Assembly: GCF_001014975.1 (NCBI RefSeq)
Contig: NZ_BBXA01000020.1
Span: 62,001-126,000, forward strand
Origin: Novosphingobium sp. MD-1
GTDB taxonomy: Bacteria > Pseudomonadota > Alphaproteobacteria > Sphingomonadales > Sphingomonadaceae
DNA length: 64,000 nucleotides
Direction: 5' to 3'
Below the pieces are notes generated by a model. It was not told the origin of the DNA and searched no databases. It saw nothing but the letters and a program-made list of their open reading frames with translations. Shown here one piece after another: positions 35,024-44,612 of this stretch. The position numbers and the translations under genes were made by a program. How positions within the stretch are numbered: position 1 is the first letter of the stretch; each line of letters begins with the position of its first letter.

Positions 35024-37246
35024 CTATTCCACCTTCAGTCCCGTCCAGTAGGCCAGGAACGAAAGCACGTCCGCGCCGGAAGCGATGATCTTCTCCACCG
35101 GCTTGCCCGATCCGTGGCCGGCCTTGCTTTCCACCCGCAGCAGATGCGGCTTGTCGCCGGTATCGCTGGCCTGCAGCGCGGCGACGTACTTGAAGCTGTG
35201 CGCCGGCACGACCCGGTCGTCGGTGTCCGCCGTGGTCACCAGCACCGCCGGGTAAGCCGCACTGTGCACGTTGTGATAGGGCGAATAGGCGCGCAGCACG
35301 CGCCAGTCCGCTTCCTTTTCAGGGCTGCCGTAGTCGTCCACCCAGAACCGGCCCGATGTGAACCGGTCGAACCGCAGCATGTCCATCACCCCCACATCGG
35401 GGTTGGCCGCCGCGAACAGGTCGGGCCGCTGGTTGACCACCGCCCCCACCAGCAACCCGCCGTTGGAGCCACCCTGCACCGCCAGCCCGTCACGCGGGGT
35501 GATGCCATGGCGGATCAGGTATTCGCCCGCGGCGATGAAATCGTCGAAGCTGTTCTGCTTCCGGTCGAGCCGGCCGGCGTCATGCCAGGCCTTGCCGAAC
35601 TCCCCGCCCCCGCGAATGTTGGCGAGCGCGAACACCCCGCCCGATTGCAGCCACGCCATCCGCACCGCCGAAAAGCCCGGCGTCAGCGAGATGTCGAAGC
35701 CGCCATAGCCGTAGAGCAGCGTGGGCGCGGCCTTGTTGGCCTGCGCCAGCGCCTTGCTGCGCACGATGTACATCGGCACCATCGTGCCGTCCTTCGACGG
35801 ATAGGTGCGCTGCTCCACCACGTAGTCCGCCGGGTTGAACGCCAGGCGCGGCATGATGAACGGCGTCGCCTTGCCCGAACGCATGTCGAAGCGGAAGATC
35901 GCCGGGGGCTGGTTGAAGCTGGAGAACTGGTAGAACGTCTCGGGATCGCCCGGCCGTCCCACGAACCCGCTGGCCGATCCGATCGTGTCGAGCGTGATCG
36001 CGCGCGAGGGACGCCCGGCGAAATCGGTAACCATCGCCGTCCGCGCCCCGTCATGCAGGTACGACAGGATCAGGCGGTTGCCGATGATGGCCCCGCTGTC
36101 GAGCGTGTCGGTCCGCTCCGGGATCACCTCCTGCCAGGCGGGGGCCTCGCGCGACAGGTCCAGCCGCGTCATGCGGTAATGCGGGGCGCCGGCATTGGTG
36201 ATGAACCACAGCCGGTCCCCCATGCCTTCCACGAACTTCCAGTCGTGTTCGAAATCGGGGACGATCGCCCGGACCGGCCATTCGCCCTTCACGTGATGGC
36301 GCAGGTCGATCACGTGGACGGCGTGGCGCGGCAGGGTGCTGATCTCGCTGGTGATGACCGCCCAGCGCCCGTCCGAACTCACCATGGCCTTGTGCGACCA
36401 TTCGGGATGATCGGGGGTGGCATAGACCAGCTGGTCCTGGGCCTGCGGCGTGCCCACGCGATGATACCAGATCGCCTTGTTGTAGGTGGGCGCGCGGTAT
36501 TCCTCTCCTGCCGGCGGCTGCGGGAACCGGGAATAGAGGAAGCCCTCGTCGCCGATCCAGCCGATCTGCGTGTCGTTGGCCCAGTCCAGCCTGTCGTCCA
36601 GCACCTTGCCGTTCTGGACATCGACAACGCGCACCGTGCGCCAGTCGCTGCCGTCTTCCTGCACCGTGTAGGCCAGCAGGCGCCCGCCGCGCGAAGGCAC
36701 CCAGGCATCGAGCGCCACCGCCCCGTCCTTCGACCAGCCGTTGGGATCGATCAGCAAGCGTCCCTGCTTGTCCTCCGCACCCTGCACATAGAGGGCGGAC
36801 TGGTTCTGCAAGCCACCGTTGCGCAGATAGAAATAGTTGCGCCCCGCCTTGCGCGGCAGGCTGAAGCGCTCGAAGTTGAACAGCGCGCGGATGCGGGCTT
36901 CCATCGCGCCGCGCCCCGGCAGCTGCGCCAGGTAGGCCGCGCTCGTCGCATTCTGGCGCTTGACCCAATCGGCCACATCGCCGTTGCTGCGCAAGTCCCC
37001 TTCCAGCCAGCGATAGGGATCGGCCACGTCCTGCCCGAAGACACGTTCGACCAGCGGATCGCGCCGGGTGACGGGGTAGGCGGCCTTGGGCAGAACCAGC
37101 CGCGCGGGCGGCACGGGCGCGCGCTCGGCATGGACGGGCGCAACGTCCATATCGATACCGTCGTTGGCGCTGCCGCCGGCCGCCCATGCCGCCGGGGAAA
37201 GAAGCGTCAACGCGGCAACCAGCCAGAGGCGTGGCACGCGCCGCAT
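35024..37246 (-). CDS. Prolyl oligopeptidase family serine peptidase (S9A), exported
   Basis: A 740-residue protein with a signal peptide ending near A-A-W-A-A (about residue 23), an N-terminal beta-propeller (about residues 100-450) and a C-terminal alpha/beta hydrolase domain. S594 in GGSNGG is the nucleophile, TDDRVVPAHS holds the aspartate and KAGHGSGKP the histidine. It cleaves short peptides after proline, presumably in the periplasm. The ATG at 37246 starts the signal peptide. It forms a tandem pair with a similar gene 103 bases upstream. Confidence 0.93.
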   Translation of the reverse strand: MRRVPRLWLVAALTLLSPAAWAAGGSANDGIDMDVAPVHAERAPVPPARLVLPKAAYPVTRRDPLVERVFGQDVADPYRWLEGDLRSNGDVADWVKRQNATSAAYLAQLPGRGAMEARIRALFNFERFSLPRKAGRNYFYLRNGGLQNQSALYVQGAEDKQGRLLIDPNGWSKDGAVALDAWVPSRGGRLLAYTVQEDGSDWRTVRVVDVQNGKVLDDRLDWANDTQIGWIGDEGFLYSRFPQPPAGEEYRAPTYNKAIWYHRVGTPQAQDQLVYATPDHPEWSHKAMVSSDGRWAVITSEISTLPRHAVHVIDLRHHVKGEWPVRAIVPDFEHDWKFVEGMGDRLWFITNAGAPHYRMTRLDLSREAPAWQEVIPERTDTLDSGAIIGNRLILSYLHDGARTAMVTDFAGRPSRAITLDTIGSASGFVGRPGDPETFYQFSSFNQPPAIFRFDMRSGKATPFIMPRLAFNPADYVVEQRTYPSKDGTMVPMYIVRSKALAQANKAAPTLLYGYGGFDISLTPGFSAVRMAWLQSGGVFALANIRGGGEFGKAWHDAGRLDRKQNSFDDFIAAGEYLIRHGITPRDGLAVQGGSNGGLLVGAVVNQRPDLFAAANPDVGVMDMLRFDRFTSGRFWVDDYGSPEKEADWRVLRAYSPYHNVHSAAYPAVLVTTADTDDRVVPAHSFKYVAALQASDTGDKPHLLRVESKAGHGSGKPVEKIIASGADVLSFLAYWTGLKVE

Positions 37247-37349
37247 GTTCCTGTGTCCTGCTCCCAAACCTATTGCGCAGAATGTCTATCTGCTTGTTTC
37301 AACAACCTAGCACCGACCACGGCGCCAAGGCGAGCGTGATTTGCACCGG

Positions 37350-39518
37350 TTATGGCCGGGGTGAGAGGCCCGTCCAGTGCGCCAGGAAGGCATAGACGTC
37401 CGCGGTTTCCTCGATCTGCTTGGCCACCGGCTTGCCCGATCCGTGCCCGGCGCGCGTTTCGATGCGGATCAGGTGCGGCTTCGGCCCGATGTCCGCCGCC
37501 TGCAACGCCGCCGCGTACTTGAAGCTGTGCCCCGGCACCACGCGATCGTCGGTATCGGCGGTGGTCACCAGAATCGCCGGATAGGCCGCGCCCGCGCGGA
37601 TGTTGTGGTAGGGGGAATAGGCGCGCAGCACGCGCCAGTCGGCTTCCTTTTCCGGATAGCCATAGTCATCCACCCAATAGCGCCCAGCGGTGAACTGGTC
37701 GAAGCGCAGCATGTCCATCACGCCCACCGCCGGATGGGCCGCGGCGAACAGGTCGGGCCGCTGGTTGACCACAGCGCCCACCAGCAACCCACCGTTGGAG
37801 CCGCCCTCGACGGCCAGGCCGTTCTTGGGCGTCACACCGTTGGCGATCAGCCATTCGCCGGCCGCGATGAAATCGTCGAACACGTTCTGTTTCTTCGCGC
37901 GCCGGCCCGCGTCGTGCCAGGCATCGCCATATTCGCCGCCGCCGCGCAGGTTGGCCACGGCATAGGCCCCGCCGCTTTCGAGCCACGCCATGCGCGCGGC
38001 GGAATAGGCGGGCGGCAGGCCGATGTTGAAGCCGCCATAGCCATAGAGGATCGTCGGCACCGGCCCGCTGGCATCCTTGCGCCGCACCACGAACATCGGC
38101 ACTTTCGTGCCGTCCTTCGACGGGTAGAACACCTGGTCAATGCGGTAGTCTTCCGGCCGGAACGTGAGCTTGACCGGCTGCCAGACCGCCGTCTTGCCGC
38201 TCGCGCTGTCGAACGCATGGACCGTGCCCGGCGTAGTAAAGCTGGTAAAGGCGAGGTAGCCATTGGCCCGCCCCGGCTTGCCGCTCAACCCCGCCACCGT
38301 GCCCGGCCCCGGCAGCGTCGCCGTGCCCAGCGGCTTTCCGTCGAGCGTGAACAGCCGCAATTCGGACTTCACGTCCTTGAGATAGGCCGCGACGATGCGG
38401 TCGCCCACGATATGCGCCCATTCGAGATTGCTGTCGCTTTCGGGCACCACGGTCGTGAACACCGGCTCCGGCCCGGACAGGTCCACCCGCACGATCTTCT
38501 TGAGCGGCGCGCCATCGCCCGAAACGAACCACAGCCGGTCGCCTACGCCATCGATCAGGTCCCACTGCGCCTTCAGGTCCGGCACCAGCGGCTTCACGGT
38601 CCAGTCGCCCCGTCCGATCGGCGCGACATGCACGATCGCCAGCGGGTCGGTGCCTTCGTGGCTCGACACGACCATCCAGCGCCCGTCGCTGGTCGCGCTG
38701 GCGCCGTGCCCCAGCTTGGGGCGGTCCGGCGTCGCATAGACCGCCCGGTCCTGCGACTGGGGCGTGCCCAGCTTGTGGTAATAGATCGTCTGGTCGTAGT
38801 TCAGCGCCTGGAAGGCCGCGCCCTGCTTCGGTTCGGGAAAGCGTGAATAGAGCACGCCGTCGTCGCCCGCCCAGGCGATCCCGCTGAACTTCACCCAGCG
38901 CAGCTCATCGGCCAGCGATGACCCGTCCGCCGCCCGCACGAATTTCAGTGTGCGCCAGTCCGAACCGCCGTCCTGCACCGTATAGGCCAGCAGGTTGCCA
39001 TCCGGCGAAGGCTTCCACGCATCGAGCGCGGTCGCCCCGTCCTTGGCCCAGGTGTTCGGATCGAGCAGCACGCGGGCGGTGTCCGCCGGCGCATCCTTGT
39101 CGCGCACCAGCAGCTGCGCCTGGTTCATCAGCCCGCTGTTATAGGCATAGAACAGCCGGCCGCCCTCTTCCACCGGCACGCCATAGCGCTGGTAATCGAA
39201 CAGGGCGTGCAGCCGCGTCTCGAACGCCGCGCGCTCGGGCAATTGCGCGAGATAGGCGGCGGTGAACGCGCTTTGCGCGGCCACCCACTGCTCCACCGCC
39301 GCATCAGTGCGGACATCCGCCTCCAGCCAGCGATAGGGATCGGGCACCTTCTCGCCGAAGGCCTCGTCGACGACGGGGCCGCGTGCCGTGGCGGGATAGG
39401 CGGGAAGAACGGGAGTCTGGGATGTCACGGAGGCAGCCTGTGCGGTGAAGAGTGGTACGGTCCCGAGCGCGAGCGCGGTCGCCGATACGAAAAGCCCTGC
39501 TGTGCCAATCTTCGCCAT
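37350..39518 (-). CDS. Prolyl oligopeptidase family serine peptidase (S9A), exported, tandem paralogue
   Basis: A 722-residue protein with a signal peptide (about 29 residues, ending F-T-A-Q-A-A), a propeller domain and a hydrolase domain. S574 in GGSNGG, TDDRVVPGHS and RAGHGSGKP form the triad. It is clearly homologous to the downstream peptidase along its whole length; long blocks such as RPDLFAA and EKEADWRVLRAYSPYHN are shared. The ATG at 39518 has CGAGGG at a proper distance; a longer open frame upstream is rejected. The two copies probably arose by tandem duplication and diverged in substrate range. Confidence 0.93.
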   Translation of the reverse strand: MAKIGTAGLFVSATALALGTVPLFTAQAASVTSQTPVLPAYPATARGPVVDEAFGEKVPDPYRWLEADVRTDAAVEQWVAAQSAFTAAYLAQLPERAAFETRLHALFDYQRYGVPVEEGGRLFYAYNSGLMNQAQLLVRDKDAPADTARVLLDPNTWAKDGATALDAWKPSPDGNLLAYTVQDGGSDWRTLKFVRAADGSSLADELRWVKFSGIAWAGDDGVLYSRFPEPKQGAAFQALNYDQTIYYHKLGTPQSQDRAVYATPDRPKLGHGASATSDGRWMVVSSHEGTDPLAIVHVAPIGRGDWTVKPLVPDLKAQWDLIDGVGDRLWFVSGDGAPLKKIVRVDLSGPEPVFTTVVPESDSNLEWAHIVGDRIVAAYLKDVKSELRLFTLDGKPLGTATLPGPGTVAGLSGKPGRANGYLAFTSFTTPGTVHAFDSASGKTAVWQPVKLTFRPEDYRIDQVFYPSKDGTKVPMFVVRRKDASGPVPTILYGYGGFNIGLPPAYSAARMAWLESGGAYAVANLRGGGEYGDAWHDAGRRAKKQNVFDDFIAAGEWLIANGVTPKNGLAVEGGSNGGLLVGAVVNQRPDLFAAAHPAVGVMDMLRFDQFTAGRYWVDDYGYPEKEADWRVLRAYSPYHNIRAGAAYPAILVTTADTDDRVVPGHSFKYAAALQAADIGPKPHLIRIETRAGHGSGKPVAKQIEETADVYAFLAHWTGLSPRP

Positions 39519-39606
39519 GCGCCCTCGTTGTCTCTGTCCGGAACCGGACCTCCAACGTAATTCGCCGCGCCCTTGCGGCAAGGCCAACCGCAGGGCAGCA
39601 ACATAA

Positions 39607-39643
39607 GAAAACGGGCGGAAGCCACCTGGCCCCGCCCGTTTTC
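39607..39643 (-). terminator. Terminator of the alpha (rpsM-rplQ) operon
   Basis: A 12-bp perfect stem, GAAAACGGGCGG with CCGCCCGTTTTC, and a 13-base loop, 26 bases after the rplQ stop. T residues in the stem end continue into TTTTCTTATG on the minus strand. Confidence 0.85.
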
Positions 39644-39669
39644 CTGTTTTGCGATGACGCGAAGCGCGA

Positions 39670-40095
39670 TCAGGCGGCTTCGTATTCGTCCTCGTCGGCC
39701 GTGATGACCGGGCCGGAATCCTGGCCCTTGGCCGAGGTGTCACGGTCGATCAGTTCGATCACGGCGATCGGCGCGGCGTCCGACGCGCGGTAACCGGCCT
39801 TGATGATGCGGGTATAGCCACCGTTGCGATCGGCATAGCGGGTGGCCAGCACGTCGAACAGCTTCACCAGCTGCGCATCGTCCAGCAGACGGGCGTGGGC
39901 AAGGCGACGGTTGGAAAGGCCGCCCTTCTTGGCCAGCGTGATCAGCTTTTCGATATAGGGACGCAGCTCGCGCGCCTTCGGCAGCGTGGTGGTGATCTGC
40001 TCGTGCTTGATCAGCGAGGCAGACAGGTTGCGCAGCAGCGCGATGCGGTGGGACGAGGTACGACCCAGCTTCCGCTGGCCCAGCTTATGACGCAT
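39670..40095 (-). CDS. rplQ: 50S ribosomal protein L17
   Basis: A 141-residue L17, longer than the 120-130 usual in E. coli-like bacteria because of an acidic C-terminal tail ([10 protein letters not shown]). The N-terminal [17 protein letters not shown] and [18 protein letters not shown] are diagnostic. L17 lies at the polypeptide tunnel exit. Last gene of the alpha operon, followed by an intrinsic terminator. Confidence 0.98.
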   Translation of the reverse strand: MRHKLGQRKLGRTSSHRIALLRNLSASLIKHEQITTTLPKARELRPYIEKLITLAKKGGLSNRRLAHARLLDDAQLVKLFDVLATRYADRNGGYTRIIKAGYRASDAAPIAVIELIDRDTSAKGQDSGPVITADEDEYEAA

Positions 40096-40184
40096 GTTTC
40101 TTTCTCCGTTCGTAGGGGGGCCGTATCAGGTACCCCGATCCAGGCGGCCATTGCGGGGCGCCGCCCATTGCCCCATGCAACGAA

Positions 40185-40205
40185 GCCCCGGCGTGGTGCC
40201 GGGGC
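40185..40205. repeat. Hairpin between rpoA and rplQ
   Basis: GCCCCGG, seven bases, CCGGGGC, eight bases after the rpoA stop. On the minus strand only TTCGTT follows, so it is more likely a pause or processing site than a strong terminator. Confidence 0.5.
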
Positions 40206-40212
40206 GACGTGC

Positions 40213-41274
40213 TTAGCCCAGCAGCTCCTGTTCGAGCTTCTTGGCCATTTCCTCGATGTTTTCCGGCGGCCAGCCGGGGATGTCCATGCCAAGGCGCAGG
40301 CCCATCGACGACAGGACTTCCTTGATCTCGTTGAGCGACTTGCGGCCGAAGTTCGGCGTGCGCAGCATCTCGGCCTCGGTCTTCTGGACCAGATCGCCGA
40401 TGTAGATGATGTTGTCGTTCTTGAGGCAGTTGGCCGAACGCACCGACAGCTCCAGTTCGTCCACCTTCTTGAGCAGGTAGCGGTTGAGCTGGTTGGCGTC
40501 GTTCTCTTCCGGCGTGTGCGCGGCAAGGCCGGCCATCGCGGGCACGTGGCCGGTCGGCACCTGATCGTCGAAGTGGACGAACAGCGCCAGCTGGTCCTGC
40601 AGGATGCGCGCGGCATAGGCCACGGCGTCTTCCGGCGTCACGGTGCCATCGGTTTCGACCGTCAGGCTCAGCTTGTCGAAGTCAAGCTCCTGGCCGATAC
40701 GGGCGTTGTCGACCTTGTAGGAAACCTGGCGCACCGGCGAATAGAGCGAGTCGATCGGGATCAGCCCGATCGGCGCGTCGGCCGGACGGTTCGACACGGC
40801 GGGGACATAGCCCTTGCCGGTATCGCACGTCAGTTCCATGTTGAAGGTCGCGCCTTCGTCGAGATGACAGATCACGAGATCCTTGTTCATCACCTCGATG
40901 TCGCCGGTCACGGCGATGTCGCCGGCCTTCACTTCGCCCGGTCCGGTCGCCGAAAGCTGGAGACGCTTCGGGCCTTCGCCCTGCATCTTCAGCGCAATCT
41001 GCTTCACGTTGAGCACGATGTCGGTCACGTCCTCGCGCACCCCGGCGAGCGACGAGAACTCGTGCAGCACGTTCTCGATCTTGATCGAGGTGACGGCAGC
41101 ACCCTGCAACGACGAGAGCAGCACGCGGCGAAGCGCATTGCCGAGCGTCAGGCCGAAGCCACGCTCGAGCGGCTCGGCGACGAACGTCGCACGGCGCTTC
41201 GGATCAGAGCCGGGCTTGATCTCGAGATTGTTGGGCTTCTTCAGTTCCTGCCAGTTCTTGATGTTGACAGTCAT
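40213..41274 (-). CDS. rpoA: RNA polymerase alpha subunit
   Basis: A 353-residue alpha subunit. The N-terminal dimerisation domain contains [25 protein letters not shown], and the C-terminal domain [13 protein letters not shown], followed by [17 protein letters not shown], which contacts UP elements and activators. It scaffolds assembly of beta and beta-prime. It lies between rpsK and rplQ as in most proteobacteria; rpsD is not in this operon, as is usual in alphaproteobacteria. Confidence 0.99.
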   Translation of the reverse strand: MTVNIKNWQELKKPNNLEIKPGSDPKRRATFVAEPLERGFGLTLGNALRRVLLSSLQGAAVTSIKIENVLHEFSSLAGVREDVTDIVLNVKQIALKMQGEGPKRLQLSATGPGEVKAGDIAVTGDIEVMNKDLVICHLDEGATFNMELTCDTGKGYVPAVSNRPADAPIGLIPIDSLYSPVRQVSYKVDNARIGQELDFDKLSLTVETDGTVTPEDAVAYAARILQDQLALFVHFDDQVPTGHVPAMAGLAAHTPEENDANQLNRYLLKKVDELELSVRSANCLKNDNIIYIGDLVQKTEAEMLRTPNFGRKSLNEIKEVLSSMGLRLGMDIPGWPPENIEEMAKKLEQELLG

Positions 41275-41383
41275 GGAATTCCCCTGGGGTTTGTCGGGAC
41301 GCCGGCCGTCGACTGAGGGAGCCGCGGACCGATCGGAATTGGGCGGGCGCGTCAGGTACCGTGACGCGCCGCCAAGGGCAGGA

Positions 41384-41773
41384 TCAGACGCGACGGCGCT
41401 TCGACGGACGAACGCCGTTGTGCGGGATCGGCGTCACATCGCGGATCGCGGTGATCGTGAAGCCGACCGCCTGCAGCGCGCGCAGCGCGCTTTCGCGACC
41501 CGAACCCGGGCCCTTCACTTCGACTTCGAGCGTGCGGACGCCGTGTTCGGCGGCCTTCTTGCCCGCGTCGTCCGCCGCAACCTGCGCGGCATAGGGCGTC
41601 GACTTGCGGCTGCCCTTGAAGCCCATCATGCCGGCCGAGGACCAGCTGATGGCGTTGCCCTGCGCGTCGGTGATGGTGATCATGGTGTTATTGAAGCTGG
41701 CATTGACGTGCGCGACACCACTGGTGATGTTCTTGCGCTCCCGCCGCTTGATACGCTGAGGTTCGCGAGCCAT
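41384..41773 (-). CDS. rpsK: 30S ribosomal protein S11
   Basis: A 129-residue S11 with [19 protein letters not shown], the [22 protein letters not shown] block and the C-terminal [15 protein letters not shown]. It is part of the 30S platform near the mRNA exit. It follows rpsM by 54 bases. Confidence 0.99.
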   Translation of the reverse strand: MAREPQRIKRRERKNITSGVAHVNASFNNTMITITDAQGNAISWSSAGMMGFKGSRKSTPYAAQVAADDAGKKAAEHGVRTLEVEVKGPGSGRESALRALQAVGFTITAIRDVTPIPHNGVRPSKRRRV

Positions 41774-41827
41774 TTCTTGAAATCCTGTCGAGAAACCGTT
41801 GGAAGATCTGCCTTGTAAGGCGCGATC

Positions 41828-42196
41828 TTACTTCTTCTTGCCGGCGATCGGCTTGGCCTTGCCCTTGCGGGTGCGGGCGTTCGTGTGCGTGCGCTGGCCG
41901 CGGACCGGCAGGCCCTTGCGGTGACGCAGGCCGCGATAGCAGGCCAGGTCCATCAGGCGCTTGATGTTCATCGCGGTTTCGCGACGGAGATCGCCTTCCA
42001 CGGTGTGTTCAGCGTCGATCGTTTCACGGATCTGGAGCACTTCGGCGTCCGACAGATCCTGTACGCGGCGGCTGTGATCAATGCCCAGCTTGTCGGCGAT
42101 CTGCTTCGCCTTGAACGGGCCGATACCGTGAATGTAAGTCAGCGCAACGATAACACGCTTGTTGGTGGGGATGTTGACCCCGGCAATACGAGCCAC
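41828..42196 (-). CDS. rpsM: 30S ribosomal protein S13
   Basis: A 122-residue S13 of the small-subunit head. It starts [14 protein letters not shown] after the initiator and ends in the basic tail [21 protein letters not shown]. The GTG at 42196 is the start: AGGAG lies eight bases before it and the N-terminus then matches the family. An in-frame extension of six residues is rejected. First gene of the alpha operon here, separated from adk by unrelated genes and with its own promoter. Confidence 0.98.
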   Translation of the reverse strand: MARIAGVNIPTNKRVIVALTYIHGIGPFKAKQIADKLGIDHSRRVQDLSDAEVLQIRETIDAEHTVEGDLRRETAMNIKRLMDLACYRGLRHRKGLPVRGQRTHTNARTRKGKAKPIAGKKK

Positions 42197-42340
42197 TTGT
42201 TTCTCCTGCTCCACAGGGGAGGAGCCGATCCGGCCGCAACCCCCATCTCATCGCGTTTCACCCGCTCAACGGCAAAAAGCCCGGACAGCGCAGTCTTGTT
42301 CGCGCTTGCCGGACGTCTCCCTGAAATCGAGTGAAAGGCG

Positions 42341-42369
42341 CGCTTAGGCGGATTCGCAAGCCGCGTCAA
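42341..42369 (-). promoter_or_regulatory. Promoter of the rpsM-rpsK-rpoA-rplQ operon
   Basis: Reading leftward, TTGACG (42369-42364), 17 bases, TAAGCG (42346-42341), then a GC-rich discriminator (CGCGCC). The leader would be about 140 bases. The rest of 42370-42698 holds no gene; an AT-rich stretch near 42525-42560 may carry the promoter of the small lipoprotein gene. Confidence 0.5.
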
Positions 42370-42698
42370 CAGAAAGCTGCGCGCGCGGAACAAGGCATGA
42401 CACGATCATGCCACCACGCGAAGCTGCTGTGACGAGCATCATAGCCAAGACCGGGTCCGAGGTCAAAGGAAGCCGATCACCCTGCGGTCGCGCACCTTCG
42501 GTTCGGCCATGCGAGATCCCAATTTACAAGCTTTTACAATCACAAGGTCCGTTCCGGTTTATGATCCGGTCACCGTTCCCCGGGCGCGATTCGGAAGGCT
42601 GCACCGCTTCCGGCACGGCCCTTTCGCGTCGGAATGCGGTTTCGCGACGGCGCCCGTGACGGGGAACTGGAAAACGGAATACCGGTGGGAGGCATGAC

Positions 42699-43037
42699 TT
42701 GATACGCGTTATCCTTATAGCCACCGCGCTGCTGCTCGCCGCCTGCAGCCTGTTCGGCGGGCCGGCTTCGGCCGATGTCGAGAAGGTAGCGCGTGAACAG
42801 ATGGTCGCAGGCCTGCCGCCGTCGCTGGAAGCCCATGCCCGCGAAGCGCTGATCACGGCGGCCGCGCGCGCGACTGTCGCCTCCAGCGGCCCGTGCAACG
42901 CCGCCAACAGCCCGGACGGCGCCTATGCCTGCACCGTGCAGGTGACCTCCACCCCGCCCGGATCGATCGCGCCGATCACGCAGCAGTTCGTGGTTGTGCT
43001 CAAGAAGGGGCAGAGCGGCTGGGTTTCGGCTTCCTGA
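42699..43037 (+). CDS. Small putative lipoprotein, hypothetical
   Basis: A 112-residue protein with a signal peptide and lipobox L-L-A-A-C (Cys16), then a soluble part with ADVEKVAREQMVAGLP and two cysteines in GPCNAANSPDGAYACTVQV that may pair. No family was recognised. It starts with TTG at 42699, six bases after GGGAGG; the ATG just upstream is out of frame and stops immediately. It is the only rightward gene inside the ribosomal supercluster and is convergent with gdhA. Confidence 0.65.
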   Translation: MIRVILIATALLLAACSLFGGPASADVEKVAREQMVAGLPPSLEAHAREALITAAARATVASSGPCNAANSPDGAYACTVQVTSTPPGSIAPITQQFVVVLKKGQSGWVSAS

Positions 43038-43068
43038 CCACCACGCCTGTTTGACGCACCCATGGAAA

Positions 43069-43093
43069 GGCGGCATCGCCCGGCGACGCCGCC
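43069..43093. terminator. Possible bidirectional hairpin between convergent genes
   Basis: GGCGGC and TCG arms pair with CGA and GCCGCC, one mismatch, five-base loop, between the lipoprotein and gdhA stops. No clear T-run; TTTCC follows on the minus strand. Confidence 0.4.
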
Positions 43094-43102
43094 CGTTCCG
43101 CT

Positions 43103-44479
43103 TCAGACGACGCCGAACGCCAGCATCGCATCGGCCACTTTCTTGAAGCCGGCGATGTTCGCGCCCTTCACGTAGTCGATATAGCCGCCGCCCTGATCGC
43201 CATAGGCAAGGCACGAGCTGTGGATACCGGCCATGATGTCCTTCAGCATCTGCTGCAGCTCATCCTCCTTCCACGCGCGGCGTTCGGAATTCTGGCTCAT
43301 TTCCAGCCCCGAAACCGCCACGCCCCCCGCGTTGGACGCCTTGCCGGGGGCGTAGAGGATCTTCGCCGCCTTGAACACGTGCACGCCGTCAAGGTCGGTC
43401 GGCATGTTGGCGCCTTCCGACACGGCGCGGCACCCGTTGGCGATCAGCGTCTTCGCGTCCTCACCCAGCAGTTCGTTCTGCGTGGCGCAGGGCAGCGCGA
43501 CGTCACACGGCACGCCCCACGGCGTCTTGCCTTCGTGGAACGTCGCGGCCGGGAACGCCTCCACATAGTCCTGGATGCGGCCCCGGCGGTGAGTCTTGTG
43601 CGTCTTGACCCAGTTGATCTTTTCCTGGGTGATCCCGTCCGGATCGTGGATGAAGCCGCCCGAATCGGACAGCGTCAGCACCTTGCCGCCCAGCTGGACG
43701 ATCTTTTCTGCGGCGTGGGTGGCGACATTGCCCGATCCCGAGATCACCGCCGTCTTGCCGACAAGGTCTTCGCCTTTCGTCGCCAGCATGTTGGCCAGGA
43801 AATAGACCGCGCCATAGCCCGTCGCCTCAGTGCGGATCAGCGATCCGCCCCATTCCAGCCCCTTGCCGGTCAGCACACCGGTAAAGTTGTTGGTGATCCG
43901 CTTGTACTGGCCGAACATGAAACCGATTTCGCGGCCGCCCACGCCGATGTCGCCCGCCGGCACGTCCACGTCGGCGCCGATGTGGCGATAGAGCTCGGTC
44001 ATGAAGCTCTGGCAGAAGCGCATGATCTCGCGCACGCTCTTGCCCTTGGGGTTGAAGTTCGACCCGCCCTTGCCGCCGCCCATCGGCAGCCCGGTCAGGG
44101 CATTCTTGAAGGTCTGCTCGAACGCCAGGAACTTCAGCACGGATTCGGTCACCGAAGGGTGAAAGCGGATGCCGCCCTTGTAGGGGCCGATCGCGTTGTT
44201 GTTCTGCACGCGCCAGCCACGCTGGACGCGGATGTTGCCGTTGTCGTCCTCCCAGCAGACCCGGAACGAGACCACCCGGTCCGGCTCGGCGATCCGGCGC
44301 AGGATCTGCTGCGCGTGGTATTCTTCCTTGTCGGCGATGAAATCGAAAATGTCCTCGGCAACCTCCTGCACCGCCTGGACGAACTCCGGCTGGTACGGGT
44401 TGCGCTTCTTGACGCCTTCCATGAAGGTCGGCAGGTCAACATGATCGGAAACGGCCACGGTCTTCTCCCCTTGCGCCAT
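43103..44479 (-). CDS. gdhA: NADP-type glutamate dehydrogenase
   Basis: A 458-residue hexameric-type glutamate dehydrogenase that forms glutamate from 2-oxoglutarate and ammonia. YKGGIRFHPSV, the active-site PMGGGKGGSNFNPKGK with catalytic lysine, and DVPAGDIGVGGREIGFM are all present, then the nucleotide fold ISGSGNVATHAAEK. Length and these motifs fit the small NADP-dependent class. It sits, unusually, between adk and rpsM. The hairpin-rich 133 bases upstream probably contain its promoter, though I did not assign one with confidence. Confidence 0.95.
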   Translation of the reverse strand: MAQGEKTVAVSDHVDLPTFMEGVKKRNPYQPEFVQAVQEVAEDIFDFIADKEEYHAQQILRRIAEPDRVVSFRVCWEDDNGNIRVQRGWRVQNNNAIGPYKGGIRFHPSVTESVLKFLAFEQTFKNALTGLPMGGGKGGSNFNPKGKSVREIMRFCQSFMTELYRHIGADVDVPAGDIGVGGREIGFMFGQYKRITNNFTGVLTGKGLEWGGSLIRTEATGYGAVYFLANMLATKGEDLVGKTAVISGSGNVATHAAEKIVQLGGKVLTLSDSGGFIHDPDGITQEKINWVKTHKTHRRGRIQDYVEAFPAATFHEGKTPWGVPCDVALPCATQNELLGEDAKTLIANGCRAVSEGANMPTDLDGVHVFKAAKILYAPGKASNAGGVAVSGLEMSQNSERRAWKEDELQQMLKDIMAGIHSSCLAYGDQGGGYIDYVKGANIAGFKKVADAMLAFGVV

Positions 44480-44612
44480 GCCTGGTTGGCTGGCTTCGGA
44501 ACACGCCTGCGGCCCGTGTCGCGCCTGCCCCGGTTCAGTCCGAGTCGCGCTTTTGTTTCCGGGACATTAGCCGTTTTTCGCGCGGGCAAAAGAGAGCGCG
44601 CGCACAGGCGGG

